A stretch of 64,000 nucleotides of DNA from Polaromonas sp. 39-63-25 (GCF_002278925.1 NZ_NCJH01000006.1:124001-188000); one strand, 5' to 3'. Numbered from the stretch's first letter, positions 10,436 to 21,275 are shown. Numbers and translations: made by a program. The notes: generated by a model not told the origin, from the sequence alone.

Positions 10436-11086
10436 ATGCAGAAATTCACCGTACACAAAGGCCTGGTCGCTCCGATGGACCGCGAGAACGTCGATACCGA
10501 CGCGATCATCCCCAAGCAGTTTCTCAAGTCCATCCGCAAGACCGGCTTCGGCCCCAACCTGTTTGACGCCTGGCGCTACCTGGACCCCGGCTTTCCGGGC
10601 CAGGACCCGGCCACACGCAGGCCGAACCCGGACTTCGTGCTGAACCAGCCGCGCTACAAAGGCGCGTCCATCCTGCTGGCGCGCAAGAACTTCGGTTGCG
10701 GCTCCTCGCGCGAGCACGCACCCTGGGCGCTGGACCAGTACGGCTTTCGCGCCATCATCGCGCCCAGCTACGCCGACATCTTTTTCAACAACAGCTTCAA
10801 GAACGGCCTGCTGCCCATCGTGCTCAGCGAGGCGCAGGTCAGCCAGCTGTTCGACGAGGCGCTGGCTTTCCCCGGCTACCAGCTCACCATCGACCTGGAG
10901 CGCCAGGTGGTGATCAGGCCGCAAGGCGAAGAAATTCCTTTCGAGGTGCAGGCCTTCAAGAAATTCTGCCTGCTCGGCGGTTACGACGACATCGGCCTGA
11001 CCCTGCGCCAGAGCGACAAGATCAAGGCGTTTGAAGCCGAACGCCTGGCGACAAAGCCCTGGCTGGCGCACACCCTGATCGCCTGA
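10436..11086 (+). CDS. leuD: 3-isopropylmalate dehydratase small subunit
   Basis: Swivelling domain that closes over the LeuC active site. The 216 residues are typical. Recognised by [20 protein letters not shown] near the N-terminus and the substrate-binding loop [15 protein letters not shown] near residue 85. It is 10 bp behind leuC and 78 bp ahead of leuB. Confidence 0.97.
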   Translation: MQKFTVHKGLVAPMDRENVDTDAIIPKQFLKSIRKTGFGPNLFDAWRYLDPGFPGQDPATRRPNPDFVLNQPRYKGASILLARKNFGCGSSREHAPWALDQYGFRAIIAPSYADIFFNNSFKNGLLPIVLSEAQVSQLFDEALAFPGYQLTIDLERQVVIRPQGEEIPFEVQAFKKFCLLGGYDDIGLTLRQSDKIKAFEAERLATKPWLAHTLIA

Positions 11087-11108
11087 TCTCCCTGTTTTTA
11101 TATGTAAA

Positions 11109-11160
11109 AAGTGCCTGCATCCCTTATGGGACGTGCGCCAACAGCTATCAATAAAAGAGC
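11109..11160 (-). repeat. Repeat family A, copy 2 (leuD-leuB gap)
   Basis: Reverse-oriented copy. Read on the minus strand it gives TTGATAGCTGTTGGCGCACG, then a C-rich spacer and AAGGGATGC. Its end (AAAAGAGC) is the purine-rich stretch just before the leuB start codon, so the repeat appears to supply the leuB ribosome-binding region. Confidence 0.75.
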
Positions 11161-11164
11161 AACC

Positions 11165-12235
11165 ATGAAAATCGCAATTCTTCCCGGTGACGGCATCGGC
11201 ACCGAAATCGTCGCCGAGGCCGTCAAGGTCCTGGGCGCACTGGACCTGGCATTTGAAACGGAAACTGCACTGGTGGGCGGCGCCGCCTACGAAGCACACG
11301 GCCATCCGCTGCCCGACGCCACCCTGAAACTTGCACAAGCCTCGGACGCGGTGTTGTTCGGCGCCGTCGGCGACTGGAAGTACGACAAGCTCGACCGCCC
11401 CCTGCGCCCCGAGCAGGCCATCCTGGGCCTGCGCAAGAACATGGGCCTGTTCGCCAACTTCCGCCCAGCCATCTGTTATCCGCAGCTGGTGGATGCCTCC
11501 AGCCTGAAGCGCGAACTGGTGTCCGGCCTGGACATCCTGATCATCCGCGAGCTGACCGGCGACATCTACTTCGGCCAGCCGCGCGGACGGCGTACCGCCG
11601 TGGACGGCCACTTCCCCGGCAGCGAGGAAGCGTTTGACACCATGCGTTATTCGCGCCCCGAGATCGAACGCATCGCCCATGTCGCCTTCCAGGCGGCACG
11701 CAAGCGCGGCAGCCGCGTGACCAGCGTGGACAAGGCCAATGTGCTGGAAACCTTCCAGTTCTGGAAAGACATCGTCACCGAGGTCGGTTTGCAGTACCCC
11801 GACGTCGCGCTGGACCACATGTATGTGGACAACGCCGCCATGCAGCTGGTCAAGGCGCCCAAGAAATTCGACGTGGTGGTCACCGGCAACATGTTCGGCG
11901 ACATCCTGTCCGACGCGGCCGCCATGCTGACCGGCAGCATCGGCATGTTGCCCTCGGCCAGCCTGAACACGAAAAACCAGGGCCTGTACGAACCCAGCCA
12001 CGGAAGCGCGCCGGACATCGCCGGCAAGGGCGTGGCCAATCCGCTGGCAACGATTTTGAGCGCGGCCATGATGCTGCGTTTCAGTCTGAACCAGCCGGAA
12101 GCCGCCGCACGGATTGAAAAAGCCGTGGACGCGGTGTTGACGCAAGGCCTGCGCACGCCCGACATCTACAGCGAAGGCACGACCAAGGTCGGCACGGTGC
12201 AGATGGGCGACGCGGTGGTCAAAGCCTTGAAATAG
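11165..12235 (+). CDS. leuB: 3-isopropylmalate dehydrogenase
   Basis: NAD-dependent oxidative decarboxylation of 3-isopropylmalate in leucine synthesis. 356 residues from ATG 11165 ([15 protein letters not shown]); the in-frame ATG at 11111 falls in a repeat and is unlikely. The family shows [16 protein letters not shown] at the N-terminus, the substrate arginines around [20 protein letters not shown], the catalytic region [13 protein letters not shown], and the metal aspartates in DMFGDILSD-like [13 protein letters not shown]. It completes leuCDB and is directly followed by repeat family B. Confidence 0.97.
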   Translation: MKIAILPGDGIGTEIVAEAVKVLGALDLAFETETALVGGAAYEAHGHPLPDATLKLAQASDAVLFGAVGDWKYDKLDRPLRPEQAILGLRKNMGLFANFRPAICYPQLVDASSLKRELVSGLDILIIRELTGDIYFGQPRGRRTAVDGHFPGSEEAFDTMRYSRPEIERIAHVAFQAARKRGSRVTSVDKANVLETFQFWKDIVTEVGLQYPDVALDHMYVDNAAMQLVKAPKKFDVVVTGNMFGDILSDAAAMLTGSIGMLPSASLNTKNQGLYEPSHGSAPDIAGKGVANPLATILSAAMMLRFSLNQPEAAARIEKAVDAVLTQGLRTPDIYSEGTTKVGTVQMGDAVVKALK

Positions 12236-12327
12236 AGCCCCACGGTCGCTCACTGCGTGTAGCTCCCTGCCCCCGAGGGGCCGCTGCGCCTGCGGCCCGG
12301 CGAAGCCGGTTCCGCGGCCCCTGCTTG
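12236..12327 (+). repeat. Repeat family B, copy 2 (after leuB)
   Basis: Begins at the leuB stop codon: GCCCCACGGTCGCTCACTGC, the GC-rich hairpin with CCGGCGAAGCCGG, and ends CGCGGCCCCTGCTTG. It is nearly identical to the copy after era (reverse strand). Confidence 0.88.
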
Positions 12328-12416
12328 ACTTTGTGTCCGTGGTAATCAGCTGACAGGTTTTCATCGCACACGGCGTTTGTCATCGAAGTCGGGCGCGCCC
12401 TGGTTACAATAGCTCC

Positions 12417-12521
12417 ATGCGCAAAAACCCCGCACTCATCCGCCTCATCGCCGCTTCGCGCGCGATCAGCGCTGCGCCGGTTTTTGCCCAGACCACCAAA
12501 ACGACCACCATTAAAGGCTGA
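12417..12521 (+). CDS. Possible 34-residue secreted peptide
   Basis: A short reading frame between leuB and asd encodes MRKNPALIRLIAASRAISAA followed by PVFAQTTKTTTIKG. It looks like a signal peptide (basic start, hydrophobic core, AxA-like VFA cleavage site) releasing about ten residues. No ribosome binding site is seen in front of the ATG. It may be a real small exported peptide or chance; there is no family match I can name. Confidence 0.25.
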   Translation: MRKNPALIRLIAASRAISAAPVFAQTTKTTTIKG

Positions 12522-12600
12522 CAAGCCTGGTTCGTCGTGCCCTGCCGGCTCGATGAGCCGGGCCGAAAAGCTTCATTTTTGACTTTTTGAAGGGCGCATC

Positions 12601-13740
12601 ATGAAACTCAAGGGCAATCTCACAGGACTCGTCGGCTGGCGCGGCATGGTCGGCTCGGTGCTGATCGACCGCATGCAGGCCGAAGGCGACTTCGACCTGA
12701 TCGAGCCGGTCTTCTTTTCGACCTCGAACGCCGGCGGCAAAGCCCCGGCGCAGGCAAAAAACGAAACCACGCTGAAAGATGCCTACGACATCGCGGCCCT
12801 TCAGCGCTGCGACGTGATCATCACCGCCCAGGGCGGCGACTACACCTCCGAGGTCTACCCCAAGCTGCGCGCGGCCGGCTGGACCGGCCACTGGATTGAT
12901 GCCGCATCGACCCTGCGCATGAACGACGACGCCATCATCGTGCTGGACCCGGTCAACCTGCCGGTGATCCAGAACGCGCTGGCCAAGGGCGGCAAGAACT
13001 GGATTGGCGGCAACTGCACGGTCAGTTGCATGCTCATGGGTGTGGGCGCGCTGTACAAGGCCGGCCTGGTCGAGTGGATGACTTCCATGACCTATCAGGC
13101 CGCCTCCGGCGGCGGTGCACAGCACATGCGTGAGTTGCTGACCCAGTTCGGCACACTCAACGGTGAAGTCCGGGCGCTGCTGGACGACCCGAAATCGGCC
13201 ATTCTCGAAATCGACCGCCGCGTGCTGGCCAAACAGCAATCGCTGTCGTCCGCAGAAACTGCGAACTTCGGCGTGCCGCTGGGCGGCAGCCTGATCCCCT
13301 GGATCGACAAGGACCTCGGCAACGGCATGAGCAAGGAAGAATGGAAGGGCGGCGCCGAAACCAACAAAATCCTGGGCCAGGGCGCCAGCTTCGGCACCGC
13401 CGAAACGCCGGTAGATGGTTTTTGCGTGCGCATCGGCGCCATGCGTTGCCACAGCCAGGCGCTGACCTTCAAGCTCAAGAAAGACGTGCCGCTGGCCGAC
13501 ATCGAGGCCATGATCGCGGCCGACAACGAGTGGGTCAGGGTGGTACCCAACACCCGCGAAGCCAGCATCACCGACCTGACACCGGTCGCCGTGACCGGCA
13601 CCATGACCATTCCGGTCGGCCGTCTGCGCAAGCTGGCCATGGGGCCGGATTACCTGGGCGCCTTCACGGTCGGCGACCAGTTGTTGTGGGGTGCGGCAGA
13701 GCCCTTGCGCCGCATGCTGCGCATCCTGCTGCAGGCCTGA
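12601..13740 (+). CDS. asd: Aspartate-semialdehyde dehydrogenase
   Basis: Reduces aspartyl phosphate to aspartate semialdehyde, the branch point for lysine, diaminopimelate, threonine and methionine. 379 residues, matching the Gram-negative Asd type. The N-terminal NADP loop is [15 protein letters not shown], and the catalytic cysteine is in [19 protein letters not shown] (about residue 140). [11 protein letters not shown] and [10 protein letters not shown] are further hallmarks. It lies between leuB and fimV, an order common in Burkholderiales. Confidence 0.97.
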   Translation: MKLKGNLTGLVGWRGMVGSVLIDRMQAEGDFDLIEPVFFSTSNAGGKAPAQAKNETTLKDAYDIAALQRCDVIITAQGGDYTSEVYPKLRAAGWTGHWIDAASTLRMNDDAIIVLDPVNLPVIQNALAKGGKNWIGGNCTVSCMLMGVGALYKAGLVEWMTSMTYQAASGGGAQHMRELLTQFGTLNGEVRALLDDPKSAILEIDRRVLAKQQSLSSAETANFGVPLGGSLIPWIDKDLGNGMSKEEWKGGAETNKILGQGASFGTAETPVDGFCVRIGAMRCHSQALTFKLKKDVPLADIEAMIAADNEWVRVVPNTREASITDLTPVAVTGTMTIPVGRLRKLAMGPDYLGAFTVGDQLLWGAAEPLRRMLRILLQA

Positions 13741-13991
13741 AATCAGGAGGGAGTGGCTGGTGATGCCCGGCCACCATCCGTAACCACTTGTGACGGCCCG
13801 TTGTCGTCAGGCAACATCTGGAAGTTGTAAGTTGATGCTAACCCCGGGTGTCAAAACTTAAGTGCTGTCTTAGCTTGTCAGCCTAATGCCTTGATGTTAA
13901 TGTTGTTTTGTCGAAAATTAGCGTTGAGGTTTTTGTGCGGACCAGCAGAATAAAATTTAATGCAACCCGGGCACCGGAGGCTCCAATTCCC

Positions 13992-16634
13992 ATGAATCAA
14001 CCCGTCCGTTGGCGCATGGGAGCCGTGGCGGCTGCCATGGCTGTTTTGGGTAGCATCGCCACCTTGCCGGCACATGCTTTGGGGCTGGGCCGGGTCATCG
14101 TCCAGTCCGCCTTGGGCGAACCACTGCGGGCAGAAATCGAAATCGTCGAAATCAGTGCCGACGAAGCAGCATCCCTGCGGGCCAGCGTCGCCAATGCCGA
14201 TGCCTTCAAGGCCGCCGGACTGGAATACACCGCCGCAGTTGCCAATGTCCAGATCAGCCTGCAGCGCCGCACCGATGGCCGGTCTTTCCTGCGCCTGAGC
14301 AGCGACAGGCCCGTCAGCGAACCTTTTGTCGACCTGATCCTAGAAGCCCGTTGGGCATCCGGACGCATCGTGCGTGACTACACGATGCTGTTCGATCCAC
14401 CGAATCTGCGCCAGGCCGCCGCGCCTGCCATGCCGGCCCCGACCGCACCCGTCATTTCGCGGCCTGCCGCCCCGCCTCCGGTGGCAGCCTTGCCGGCTCC
14501 ACCGCGGCCGGCCGTCGCGGCGACACCGTCGGCCCCTCCGTCCAGGCCGGCCCCGGTGGCCAAGGCGCCCACGCCGCAGCCGGCACCCGCCGAACGGCCA
14601 GCCTCCGCGGATGGCCAGAAAATTGTTGTCAAACCTGGCGATACAGCCGGAAAAATTGCGGCGCAGGCCAAACCGGCCAGCGTGTCGCTGGACCAGATGC
14701 TGGTCGCGCTGCTGCGCAGCAACCCCGATGCCTTCATAGGCGGCAACGTCAACCGCCTCAAAGCCGGTGCCGTGCTGGATATCCCGGCTGGCGACCAGGC
14801 GGAATACATCCCCGCCGGCGAGGCCACCCGGACCATTGTTGCGCAGAGCAAGGACTTCAACGAGTTCCGCCGCAAACTGGCCGAAGGCGCCCCGACGACC
14901 CAGGTTGCCGGTGCAGACCGCAAGGCCGCAGGCCAGGTCCAGGCCAAGGTCGAGGACAAGACGCCTGCCGCCGCAACGCCTGACAAACTGACCCTCTCCA
15001 AAGGTGCGGTCCAGAGCAAGGCAGCGGCCGAAGAAAAAATCGCGCAGGAACGCCAGGCCAAGGAAGCGGCCGCACGCGTGGCCGAGCTGTCGAAAAATAT
15101 CAGCGACCTGAACAAGCTGACCAGTGCGCCTGCAGCGCCAGCCGCTCCGGCGACGCCCGCCACGCCTCCCGTTGCTCCTGCGGCAACCACCCCTGCAGCG
15201 CCGGGACTGGCCGTGGCAACACCGGCGGCCGTATCCGCTGCACCCGGCGCATTGTCTGCTGCAGTCCCTGCGGCTTCCGCCGCTGCCGCGAGTCCCGCCA
15301 GCGCGGCCGTGCCACCCGCAGCCACTGCCAGCGCCACCGCCCCAGTGATTGCAGCGGCCCCGGCGCCGGTGAAAAAACCGGTCGTGATTCCTCCTCCGCC
15401 ACCGGAGCCGAGCCTGATCGACGAACTGCTCGACAACCCGCTGATGCTGGCTGGCGGCGCTGCCCTGCTGGTGCTTCTGGCAGCCTTCGGCGTGTACCGC
15501 TCCCGTCAGCGCAAAAATGCTGTCTCGGTCGACAGCTCCTTCCTTGAAAGTCGCCTGCAGCCCGATTCCTTCTTCGGCGCCAGCGGCGGCCAGCGCATAG
15601 ACACCAATGAGGCCAACGTCACAGGCTCGTCGATGGTGTATTCACCGAGCCAGCTCGATGCCGCCGGCGATGTGGATCCGGTGGCTGAAGCCGATGTTTA
15701 CCTGGCTTACGGTCGTGACCTCCAAGCCGAGGAAATCCTCAAGGAAGCCATCCGTGTGACCCCCACACGTGTGGCCATCCATGCGAAGCTGATGGAGATC
15801 TACGCCAAACGCCGCGACACCAAGGCTTTTGAAATGGTGGCGAACGAAGCGTTCAACCTGACCCGGGGCCAGGGTGTTGAATGGGCGCACATGGCTGAAA
15901 TGGGCCGTGAGCTGGACCCTGCCAACCCCATGTACCAACCCGGTGGACAACCTGGGGCCACAGCCGCAAGCAGCAGCATGGCCGTTGCCGGCGCCACCGC
16001 CGCAGGATTGACCGCACCGACTGTGGCCCAGGCCGCCAGCCCGGCGCCAGAGCCGGCGGCTGCGGCCGTGGATTTCGACCTGGACCTTGATTTCTCGCTG
16101 GACGACGAACCCGCCGCACCCGTAGCCGTTGCGACGCCGGTCCCCGTGGCACCGGTTCAACCCGTTCTGGCCATGCCGGCTGCGGCGCCCGCGCCCGCCG
16201 ACAACAGCCTGGACTTCAGTTCCGCAACAGTGTCCATGCCTGCTGCGGCACCGGCACCGGCTCCGGCGAAAGCCGATGCCCCCGTCGCCTCGCCCGTAGC
16301 AGGGAACAGCCTGGACTTCTCCACCGAAGCGGCCACCGTGAACACAGGTGCCGCAGATCTGGACACCTCTGGCGGCATGCTTGAGTTTGATATGGGCGCC
16401 CTGTCGCTCGATCTCGACAGCCCGACCACGGAAAGCCAGAAAATCACCGCCGCCAGCGAGCTCACGCCGTCGGTAGACAGTGACGACCCGCTGGAAACCA
16501 AGTTTGCACTGGCCGAAGAGTTCCGCGCGATTGGCGATGTCGATGGCGCACGCTCGCTGGCCGAGGAAGTGCTGGCGCAATCGAGCGGCTCGCTCAAAAG
16601 CAAGGCCCAGGCATTTCTTAACGCCCTGGCCTGA
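13992..16634 (+). CDS. fimV: FimV-like peptidoglycan-binding pilus assembly protein
   Basis: Inner-membrane protein that helps assemble type IV pili or the cell pole. 880 residues from ATG 13992, with GGAGG 11 bases upstream. Order of parts: signal peptide or N-terminal helix (about 10-35); FimV N-terminal domain with LGEPLRAEIEIVEI (about 40-135); a Pro/Ala-rich linker; a LysM-like segment VKPGDTAGKIAAQ (about 205-268); another Ala/Pro-rich linker; one membrane helix MLAGGAALLVLLAAFGVY (about 480-500); a TPR-like cytoplasmic region with ADVYLAYGRDLQAEEILKEA (about 560-640); and the C-terminal FimV motif KFALAEEFRAIGDVDGARSL (about 835-880). Gene order fimV-truA-trpF is typical of the order. 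Confidence 0.92.
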   Translation: MNQPVRWRMGAVAAAMAVLGSIATLPAHALGLGRVIVQSALGEPLRAEIEIVEISADEAASLRASVANADAFKAAGLEYTAAVANVQISLQRRTDGRSFLRLSSDRPVSEPFVDLILEARWASGRIVRDYTMLFDPPNLRQAAAPAMPAPTAPVISRPAAPPPVAALPAPPRPAVAATPSAPPSRPAPVAKAPTPQPAPAERPASADGQKIVVKPGDTAGKIAAQAKPASVSLDQMLVALLRSNPDAFIGGNVNRLKAGAVLDIPAGDQAEYIPAGEATRTIVAQSKDFNEFRRKLAEGAPTTQVAGADRKAAGQVQAKVEDKTPAAATPDKLTLSKGAVQSKAAAEEKIAQERQAKEAAARVAELSKNISDLNKLTSAPAAPAAPATPATPPVAPAATTPAAPGLAVATPAAVSAAPGALSAAVPAASAAAASPASAAVPPAATASATAPVIAAAPAPVKKPVVIPPPPPEPSLIDELLDNPLMLAGGAALLVLLAAFGVYRSRQRKNAVSVDSSFLESRLQPDSFFGASGGQRIDTNEANVTGSSMVYSPSQLDAAGDVDPVAEADVYLAYGRDLQAEEILKEAIRVTPTRVAIHAKLMEIYAKRRDTKAFEMVANEAFNLTRGQGVEWAHMAEMGRELDPANPMYQPGGQPGATAASSSMAVAGATAAGLTAPTVAQAASPAPEPAAAAVDFDLDLDFSLDDEPAAPVAVATPVPVAPVQPVLAMPAAAPAPADNSLDFSSATVSMPAAAPAPAPAKADAPVASPVAGNSLDFSTEAATVNTGAADLDTSGGMLEFDMGALSLDLDSPTTESQKITAASELTPSVDSDDPLETKFALAEEFRAIGDVDGARSLAEEVLAQSSGSLKSKAQAFLNALA

Positions 16635-16664
16635 CCCCTTGCACCTTTCCCCTGAGGGCTGCCC

Positions 16665-17447
16665 GTGAGGATCGCTCTGGGACTGAGCTACAGCGGCACC
16701 GCTTACGAGGGCTGGCAAAGCCAGCTCTCGGGCAACACGGTGCAGGACCGGCTGGAAAAGGCGCTGGGCAAGTTCGCCGCCCAGCCTTTGCGCACCCTGT
16801 GTGCCGGGCGCACCGACGCCGGGGTTCACGCCCTGATGCAGGTGGTTCATTTCGACACCTCCTTGCAGCGCGAGCTGCCGTCCTGGGTGCGCGGCACCAA
16901 CGCTTTTTTGCCCCGCGATATCGCCGTGCAATGGGCGCGTGAGGTGCCTGCCGAGTTTCATTGCCGCGGCAGCGCAATCAGCCGTCGCTATGCCTACGTG
17001 TTGCTGGAGTCGCCGGTGCGCCCCAGTGTCGAGGTCGGCCGTGTCGGCTGGGTCTACCGGCCGATGGACGCGGCAGCCATACGCGCAGCCATCGTCCACC
17101 TGCTGGGTGAACACGACTTCAGCTCCTTCCGCGCGGCACAGTGCCAGGCGAAGTCGCCGGTCAAAACCATCAGCCGCATCGAGATTTCGCAACGGGCAGG
17201 CTACTGGCGCTTCGAGTTTGAAGCGAATGCCTTTTTGCACCACATGATCCGCAACATCATGGGTTGCCTGGTCGCCGTCGGACAGGGCCAGCATCCACCC
17301 GACTGGCTCGCCGAGGTGCTGGCCGCACGCCGCCGGGACGTGGCCGCCCCCACGTTTTCGCCCGACGGCCTGTACTTCCTGGGGCCCCGGTATGACCCTG
17401 GTTACGGCCTGCCCGAGCGCACCGCGGCTTATGATTGGTTGCCATGA
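16665..17447 (+). CDS. truA: tRNA pseudouridine(38-40) synthase
   Basis: Isomerises uridines 38-40 in the tRNA anticodon arm. 260 residues, the usual length, from a GTG start at 16665 (MRIALGLSYSGTAYEGWQSQ). The catalytic aspartate is in LCAGRTDAGVHALMQVVHF. Conserved motifs NAFLPRDIAV, HDFSSFRAAQCQAKSP and NAFLHHMIRNIMGCLV follow. Its TGA overlaps the trpF ATG (ATGA), so the two are translationally coupled. Confidence 0.97.
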   Translation: MRIALGLSYSGTAYEGWQSQLSGNTVQDRLEKALGKFAAQPLRTLCAGRTDAGVHALMQVVHFDTSLQRELPSWVRGTNAFLPRDIAVQWAREVPAEFHCRGSAISRRYAYVLLESPVRPSVEVGRVGWVYRPMDAAAIRAAIVHLLGEHDFSSFRAAQCQAKSPVKTISRIEISQRAGYWRFEFEANAFLHHMIRNIMGCLVAVGQGQHPPDWLAEVLAARRRDVAAPTFSPDGLYFLGPRYDPGYGLPERTAAYDWLP

Positions 17448-18169
17448 CCATGCACAGGACTCGTATCAAGATCTGCGGCCTCACGCGTGAAGAGGACGTG
17501 GACGCCGCCGTGGCCGCCGGCGCCGATGCCGTGGGGTTTGTCATGTACGCGCCCAGCCCGCGCAGCGTCAGCGCTGAACGCGCCGCCGAGCTGGCCCGCC
17601 GCCTGCCGCCTTTTGTCACCCCGGTCCTGCTTTTCGTCAATGCAGATGCTCCTGAAATCATAGCTGCCTGCGCCCGTGTACCAATGGCTTTACTTCAATT
17701 TCATGGTGATGAAACGCCGGAAACCTGCCTGCGGGCCGGGCGTCCCTTCCTGCGCGCGGCACGTATTCCCCTGGAGGAAAACCCCGCCGAGGGGAGTGCC
17801 GCTTTTGATCTCGTAAAATACGCGGAAGACTTCAAGGCCGCCCAGGCCATCCTGCTCGACGCCCATGTCGACGGATTCGGGGGCGGCGGAAAAACATTCA
17901 ATTGGTCACTTCTTCCTCCAAGCGTCAACGCTCACCTCGTTTTGTCTGGTGGACTCACACCTGCAAATGTGACCGATGGCATTTTGCAAGTGCGGCCGCG
18001 TTGTAAGACGCTGGCCGTCGATGTCAGTTCGGGCGTCGAGATTTCCGCTACCGGAGGGGCCACCCTCAAGGGAATCAAAAGCGCCGACAAGATCCATCAG
18101 TTCGTCGCAGCCGTTCGTGCCGCCGACGACTTACTTGCAGAAAACCATGTACACCTACCAGCAACCTGA
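17444..18169 (+). CDS. trpF: Phosphoribosylanthranilate isomerase
   Basis: Third step of tryptophan synthesis; a (beta/alpha)8 barrel. 241 residues starting [20 protein letters not shown], with the catalytic cysteine in KICGLT. Later motifs are [17 protein letters not shown], and the catalytic aspartate region with AVDVSSGVE near the C-terminus. About 20-30 residues longer than usual. Residues around 68-82 ([14 protein letters not shown]) are encoded by a copy of repeat family A that keeps the frame and lies between the NADAPE segment and LLQFHGDE. It overlaps truA by 4 bp and trpB by 23 bp. Confidence 0.96.
   Translation: MTMHRTRIKICGLTREEDVDAAVAAGADAVGFVMYAPSPRSVSAERAAELARRLPPFVTPVLLFVNADAPEIIAACARVPMALLQFHGDETPETCLRAGRPFLRAARIPLEENPAEGSAAFDLVKYAEDFKAAQAILLDAHVDGFGGGGKTFNWSLLPPSVNAHLVLSGGLTPANVTDGILQVRPRCKTLAVDVSSGVEISATGGATLKGIKSADKIHQFVAAVRAADDLLAENHVHLPAT
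17648..17690 (+). repeat. Repeat family A, copy 3 (inside trpF)
   Basis: GCTCCTGAAATCATAGC followed by TGCCTGCGCCCGT matches the family consensus; the right block is eroded (AATGGCT). It is read in frame through trpF. Confidence 0.7.
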
Positions 18170-19403
18170 CCCAACCGGTCACTTCGGGATTTACGGCGGC
18201 AGTTTCGTCTCTGAAACGCTGACCCATGCGATCAATGAGCTGAAAGACGCTTACGCAAAATACCAGCACGACCCGGCCTTCCTCGCGGAATTCCACTACG
18301 AGCTCAAGCATTTCGTCGGCCGCCCCTCCCCGATCTACCATGCCGCCCGCATGAGCCGCGAGCAGGGTGGCGCGCAGATCTACCTCAAGCGCGAAGACCT
18401 CAACCACACCGGCGCGCACAAGATCAACAACACCATCGGCCAGGCCATGCTGGCCCGGCGCATGGGCAAGCCGCGCATCATCGCCGAAACCGGCGCCGGC
18501 CAGCACGGCGTGGCCACGGCCACCATCTGCGCGCGTTACGGCCTCGAATGTGTGGTCTACATGGGCAGCGAGGACGTCAAGCGCCAGAGCCCCAACGTCT
18601 ACCGCATGAAGCTGCTGGGCGCCACCGTGGTGCCGGTCGAGTCAGGCAGCAAGACCCTGAAAGACGCACTCAACGAAGCCATGCGCGACTGGGTCGCCAA
18701 TGTGGACAACACCTTCTACATCATTGGCACGGTCGCCGGCCCGCACCCCTACCCGATGATGGTGCGCGATTTCCAGAGCGTGATCGGCGAGGAGTGCCTG
18801 ACCCAGATGCCGGAAATGACCAGCGGCAAACAGCCTGACGCGGTGATTGCCTGTGTCGGCGGCGGCAGCAACGCCATGGGCATTTTCCACCCCTATATCT
18901 CGCATGAGAAAACACGCCTGATCGGCGTCGAGGCGGCCGGTGAAGGCATGGACAGCGGCAAACACTCGGCCTCGCTGCAGCGCGGCAGCCCGGGCGTGCT
19001 GCATGGCAACCGCACCTATGTGCTGCAGAACGAGGACGGCCAGGTCACCGAGACCCACAGCATCAGCGCCGGCCTGGATTACCCCGGTGTCGGCCCCGAA
19101 CACGCGTTTCTGAAAGACATCGGCCGCGCCGAATATGTAGGCATCACCGACAAGGAAGCGCTGTCGGCCTTTCATTACCTGTGCCGCACCGAAGGCATCA
19201 TTCCCGCGCTGGAGTCCAGCCACGCCGTGGCCTACGCGATGAAACTCGCCAGTACCATGCGCAGCGACCAGTCCATCCTGGTCAACCTGTCAGGCCGTGG
19301 TGACAAGGACATCGGCACCGTGGCCGACCTGTCGGGCGCGGATTTTTACGACCGGCCCTCGATGCGCGGCCACACCGTCAAGGGAAGTGGAACACCATCA
19401 TGA
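18147..19403 (+). CDS. trpB: Tryptophan synthase beta chain
   Basis: Joins indole and serine to form tryptophan, using PLP. 418 residues from ATG 18147 ([20 protein letters not shown]). The PLP lysine is in [19 protein letters not shown], the ammonia/indole tunnel region carries [14 protein letters not shown], and the phosphate loop is [15 protein letters not shown]. The start lies inside the last codons of trpF (23-bp overlap); no separate promoter is evident. It overlaps trpA by 4 bp. Confidence 0.98.
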   Translation: MYTYQQPDPTGHFGIYGGSFVSETLTHAINELKDAYAKYQHDPAFLAEFHYELKHFVGRPSPIYHAARMSREQGGAQIYLKREDLNHTGAHKINNTIGQAMLARRMGKPRIIAETGAGQHGVATATICARYGLECVVYMGSEDVKRQSPNVYRMKLLGATVVPVESGSKTLKDALNEAMRDWVANVDNTFYIIGTVAGPHPYPMMVRDFQSVIGEECLTQMPEMTSGKQPDAVIACVGGGSNAMGIFHPYISHEKTRLIGVEAAGEGMDSGKHSASLQRGSPGVLHGNRTYVLQNEDGQVTETHSISAGLDYPGVGPEHAFLKDIGRAEYVGITDKEALSAFHYLCRTEGIIPALESSHAVAYAMKLASTMRSDQSILVNLSGRGDKDIGTVADLSGADFYDRPSMRGHTVKGSGTPS

Positions 19404-20233
19404 GCCGTATTGCCACAACTTTTGAAGCGCTCAAGGCGCAAAACCGCAAGGCTTTGATCCCCTACGTCACGGGCGGCTTCCCGTTTGCCGACATCACGCC
19501 CGATCTCATGCACGGCATGGTGGCCGGCGGCGCAGACGTCATTGAGCTTGGCGTGCCCTTTTCCGATCCGAGTGCCGACGGCCCGGTGATCCAGAAAGCC
19601 GGCGACCAGGCGCTCGCCATGGGCATTGGCCTGGCGCAGGTGCTGGAGATGGTTCGCCTCTTTCGCCAGAAAGACAGCAAGACACCGGTGGTGCTGATGG
19701 GTTACGCCAACCCGATCGAAGCCTATGACCTCAAACGCGGCAAGGACGCCTTTGTGCGCGACGCCTCGGCGGCCGGTGTGGACGGCGTGCTGGTGGTGGA
19801 CTACCCGCCCGAAGAATGTGTGGCCTTTGCCGCCACCCTGCGCGCCCACGAGATGGACCTGATCTTCCTGCTGGCGCCAACCTCCACGCCGGAACGCATG
19901 GCGCAGGTCGCCCAGGTGGCCAGTGGGTATGTGTACTACGTGTCGCTCAAGGGCGTGACCGGGGCCGGCACGCTGGACCTGGGTGCGGTGGAGGCCATGC
20001 TGCCGCGCATACGCCAACACGTCAGCATCCCGGTCGGTGTGGGCTTCGGCATCCGCGACGCCGCCACGGCCAGGGCCATCGGCCGGGTCGCCGACGCGGT
20101 GGTCATCGGCAGCCGCATCATCCAGCTGATCACCGACCAGCCGCGCGCGCAAGTGGTGCCCCTGGTGCGTGATTTCCTGGCCGATGTCCGGCAGGCGCTG
20201 GACGCGCCGGCCGGGCCCGGAGACAGCGCATAA
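19400..20233 (+). CDS. trpA: Tryptophan synthase alpha chain
   Basis: Splits indole-3-glycerol phosphate to indole, which passes to TrpB. 277 residues. The catalytic glutamate is in [20 protein letters not shown], and the catalytic aspartate in [13 protein letters not shown]. The phosphate-binding loops include [13 protein letters not shown] and [12 protein letters not shown]. The start overlaps the trpB stop (ATGA). The other trp genes (trpEGDC) are not in this window, which is normal for betaproteobacteria. Confidence 0.98.
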   Translation: MSRIATTFEALKAQNRKALIPYVTGGFPFADITPDLMHGMVAGGADVIELGVPFSDPSADGPVIQKAGDQALAMGIGLAQVLEMVRLFRQKDSKTPVVLMGYANPIEAYDLKRGKDAFVRDASAAGVDGVLVVDYPPEECVAFAATLRAHEMDLIFLLAPTSTPERMAQVAQVASGYVYYVSLKGVTGAGTLDLGAVEAMLPRIRQHVSIPVGVGFGIRDAATARAIGRVADAVVIGSRIIQLITDQPRAQVVPLVRDFLADVRQALDAPAGPGDSA

Positions 20234-20315
20234 TCCCCTTTCTTTTCCGGTTTTACCCCTGCGAGCGGCCTGCGCCGTCCGGGGGCACCACCCCACAAGG
20301 ACATAAGGACCCATC

Positions 20316-21188
20316 ATGTCTTGGCTAGAAAAACTCCTCCCGCCGAAAATCAGCCCGACCAACCCGACCGAGCGCCGCAGCGTGCCCGAAGGCCTGTGGG
20401 TCAAGTGCCCCAGCTGTGAAGCCGTGCTCTACAAGACGGACCTGGAAAAAAACCAGAACGTCTGCCCGCAGTGCAGCCACCACCACCGCATGGACGCGCG
20501 GGCCCGGCTGGACTCGTTTCTGGACCCGGAAGGCCGTTATGAAATCGGGCAGGAAGTGCTGCCGGTCGATCCGCTCAAGTTCAAGGACAGCCGCAAATAC
20601 CCCGAGCGCCTGAAAGAAGCGCTGGAAAACACCGGCGAAACCGACGCCCTGATCGTCATGGGCGGCGCGGTGCACAGCATCGGCGTGGTGGTGGCCTGCT
20701 TCGAGTTCGACTTCATGGGCGGCAGCATGGGCAGCGTGGTCGGCGAGCGTTTTGTGCGTGGTGTGCATGCCGCGATCGAGCAGAAAGTGCCCTTCATCTG
20801 CTTTACCGCCACCGGCGGCGCACGCATGCAGGAGGGCCTGCTGAGCCTGATGCAGATGGCCAAGACCAATGCCTCGCTGACCCGCCTGGCCAAAAAAGGC
20901 CTGCCCTACATCAGCGTGCTGACCGACCCGACCATGGGCGGGGTGAGTGCCGGCTTCGCGTTTGTCGGCGACATCGTGATTGCCGAACCGAAAGCGCTGA
21001 TCGGTTTTGCCGGCCCGCGTGTCATCGAGTCCACCGTGCGCGTGACCCTGCCCGAAGGCTTCCAGCGCGCCGAGTTCCTGCAGACCAAGGGGGCGGTGGA
21101 TTTCATCTGCGACCGGCGTGAACTGCGCAAGACCGTGGCGAACTCACTGGCCATGCTGCTGCGCCAGCCGGCGGACGCCGTCGCCTGA
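20316..21188 (+). CDS. accD: Acetyl-CoA carboxylase carboxyltransferase beta subunit
   Basis: With AccA, transfers the carboxyl group from biotin to acetyl-CoA to form malonyl-CoA, the first step of fatty acid synthesis. 290 residues. The N-terminal zinc finger is [20 protein letters not shown] with a following CxxC partner (residues about 29-51). The carboxyltransferase core has [19 protein letters not shown] and [12 protein letters not shown]. It follows trpA after 82 bp, an order seen widely in proteobacteria. Confidence 0.97.
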   Translation: MSWLEKLLPPKISPTNPTERRSVPEGLWVKCPSCEAVLYKTDLEKNQNVCPQCSHHHRMDARARLDSFLDPEGRYEIGQEVLPVDPLKFKDSRKYPERLKEALENTGETDALIVMGGAVHSIGVVVACFEFDFMGGSMGSVVGERFVRGVHAAIEQKVPFICFTATGGARMQEGLLSLMQMAKTNASLTRLAKKGLPYISVLTDPTMGGVSAGFAFVGDIVIAEPKALIGFAGPRVIESTVRVTLPEGFQRAEFLQTKGAVDFICDRRELRKTVANSLAMLLRQPADAVA

Positions 21189-21226
21189 GGCCACGGCAGC
21201 CACGGGCGTCGGCCCGGCAGGGCTTC

Positions 21227-21275
21227 ACTCTCAAATTGATAGCTGCCGGCGCCCTGTGGAAAAGGGCTGGAGGCT
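21227..21275 (+). repeat. Repeat family A, copy 4 (after accD)
   Basis: AAATTGATAGCTGCCGGCGC with AAGGGCTGGAGGCT downstream; only the first half of the left palindrome is degraded. It lies in the 242-bp gap between accD and the Lon-domain gene; I see no gene or terminator in the rest of that gap. Confidence 0.8.
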
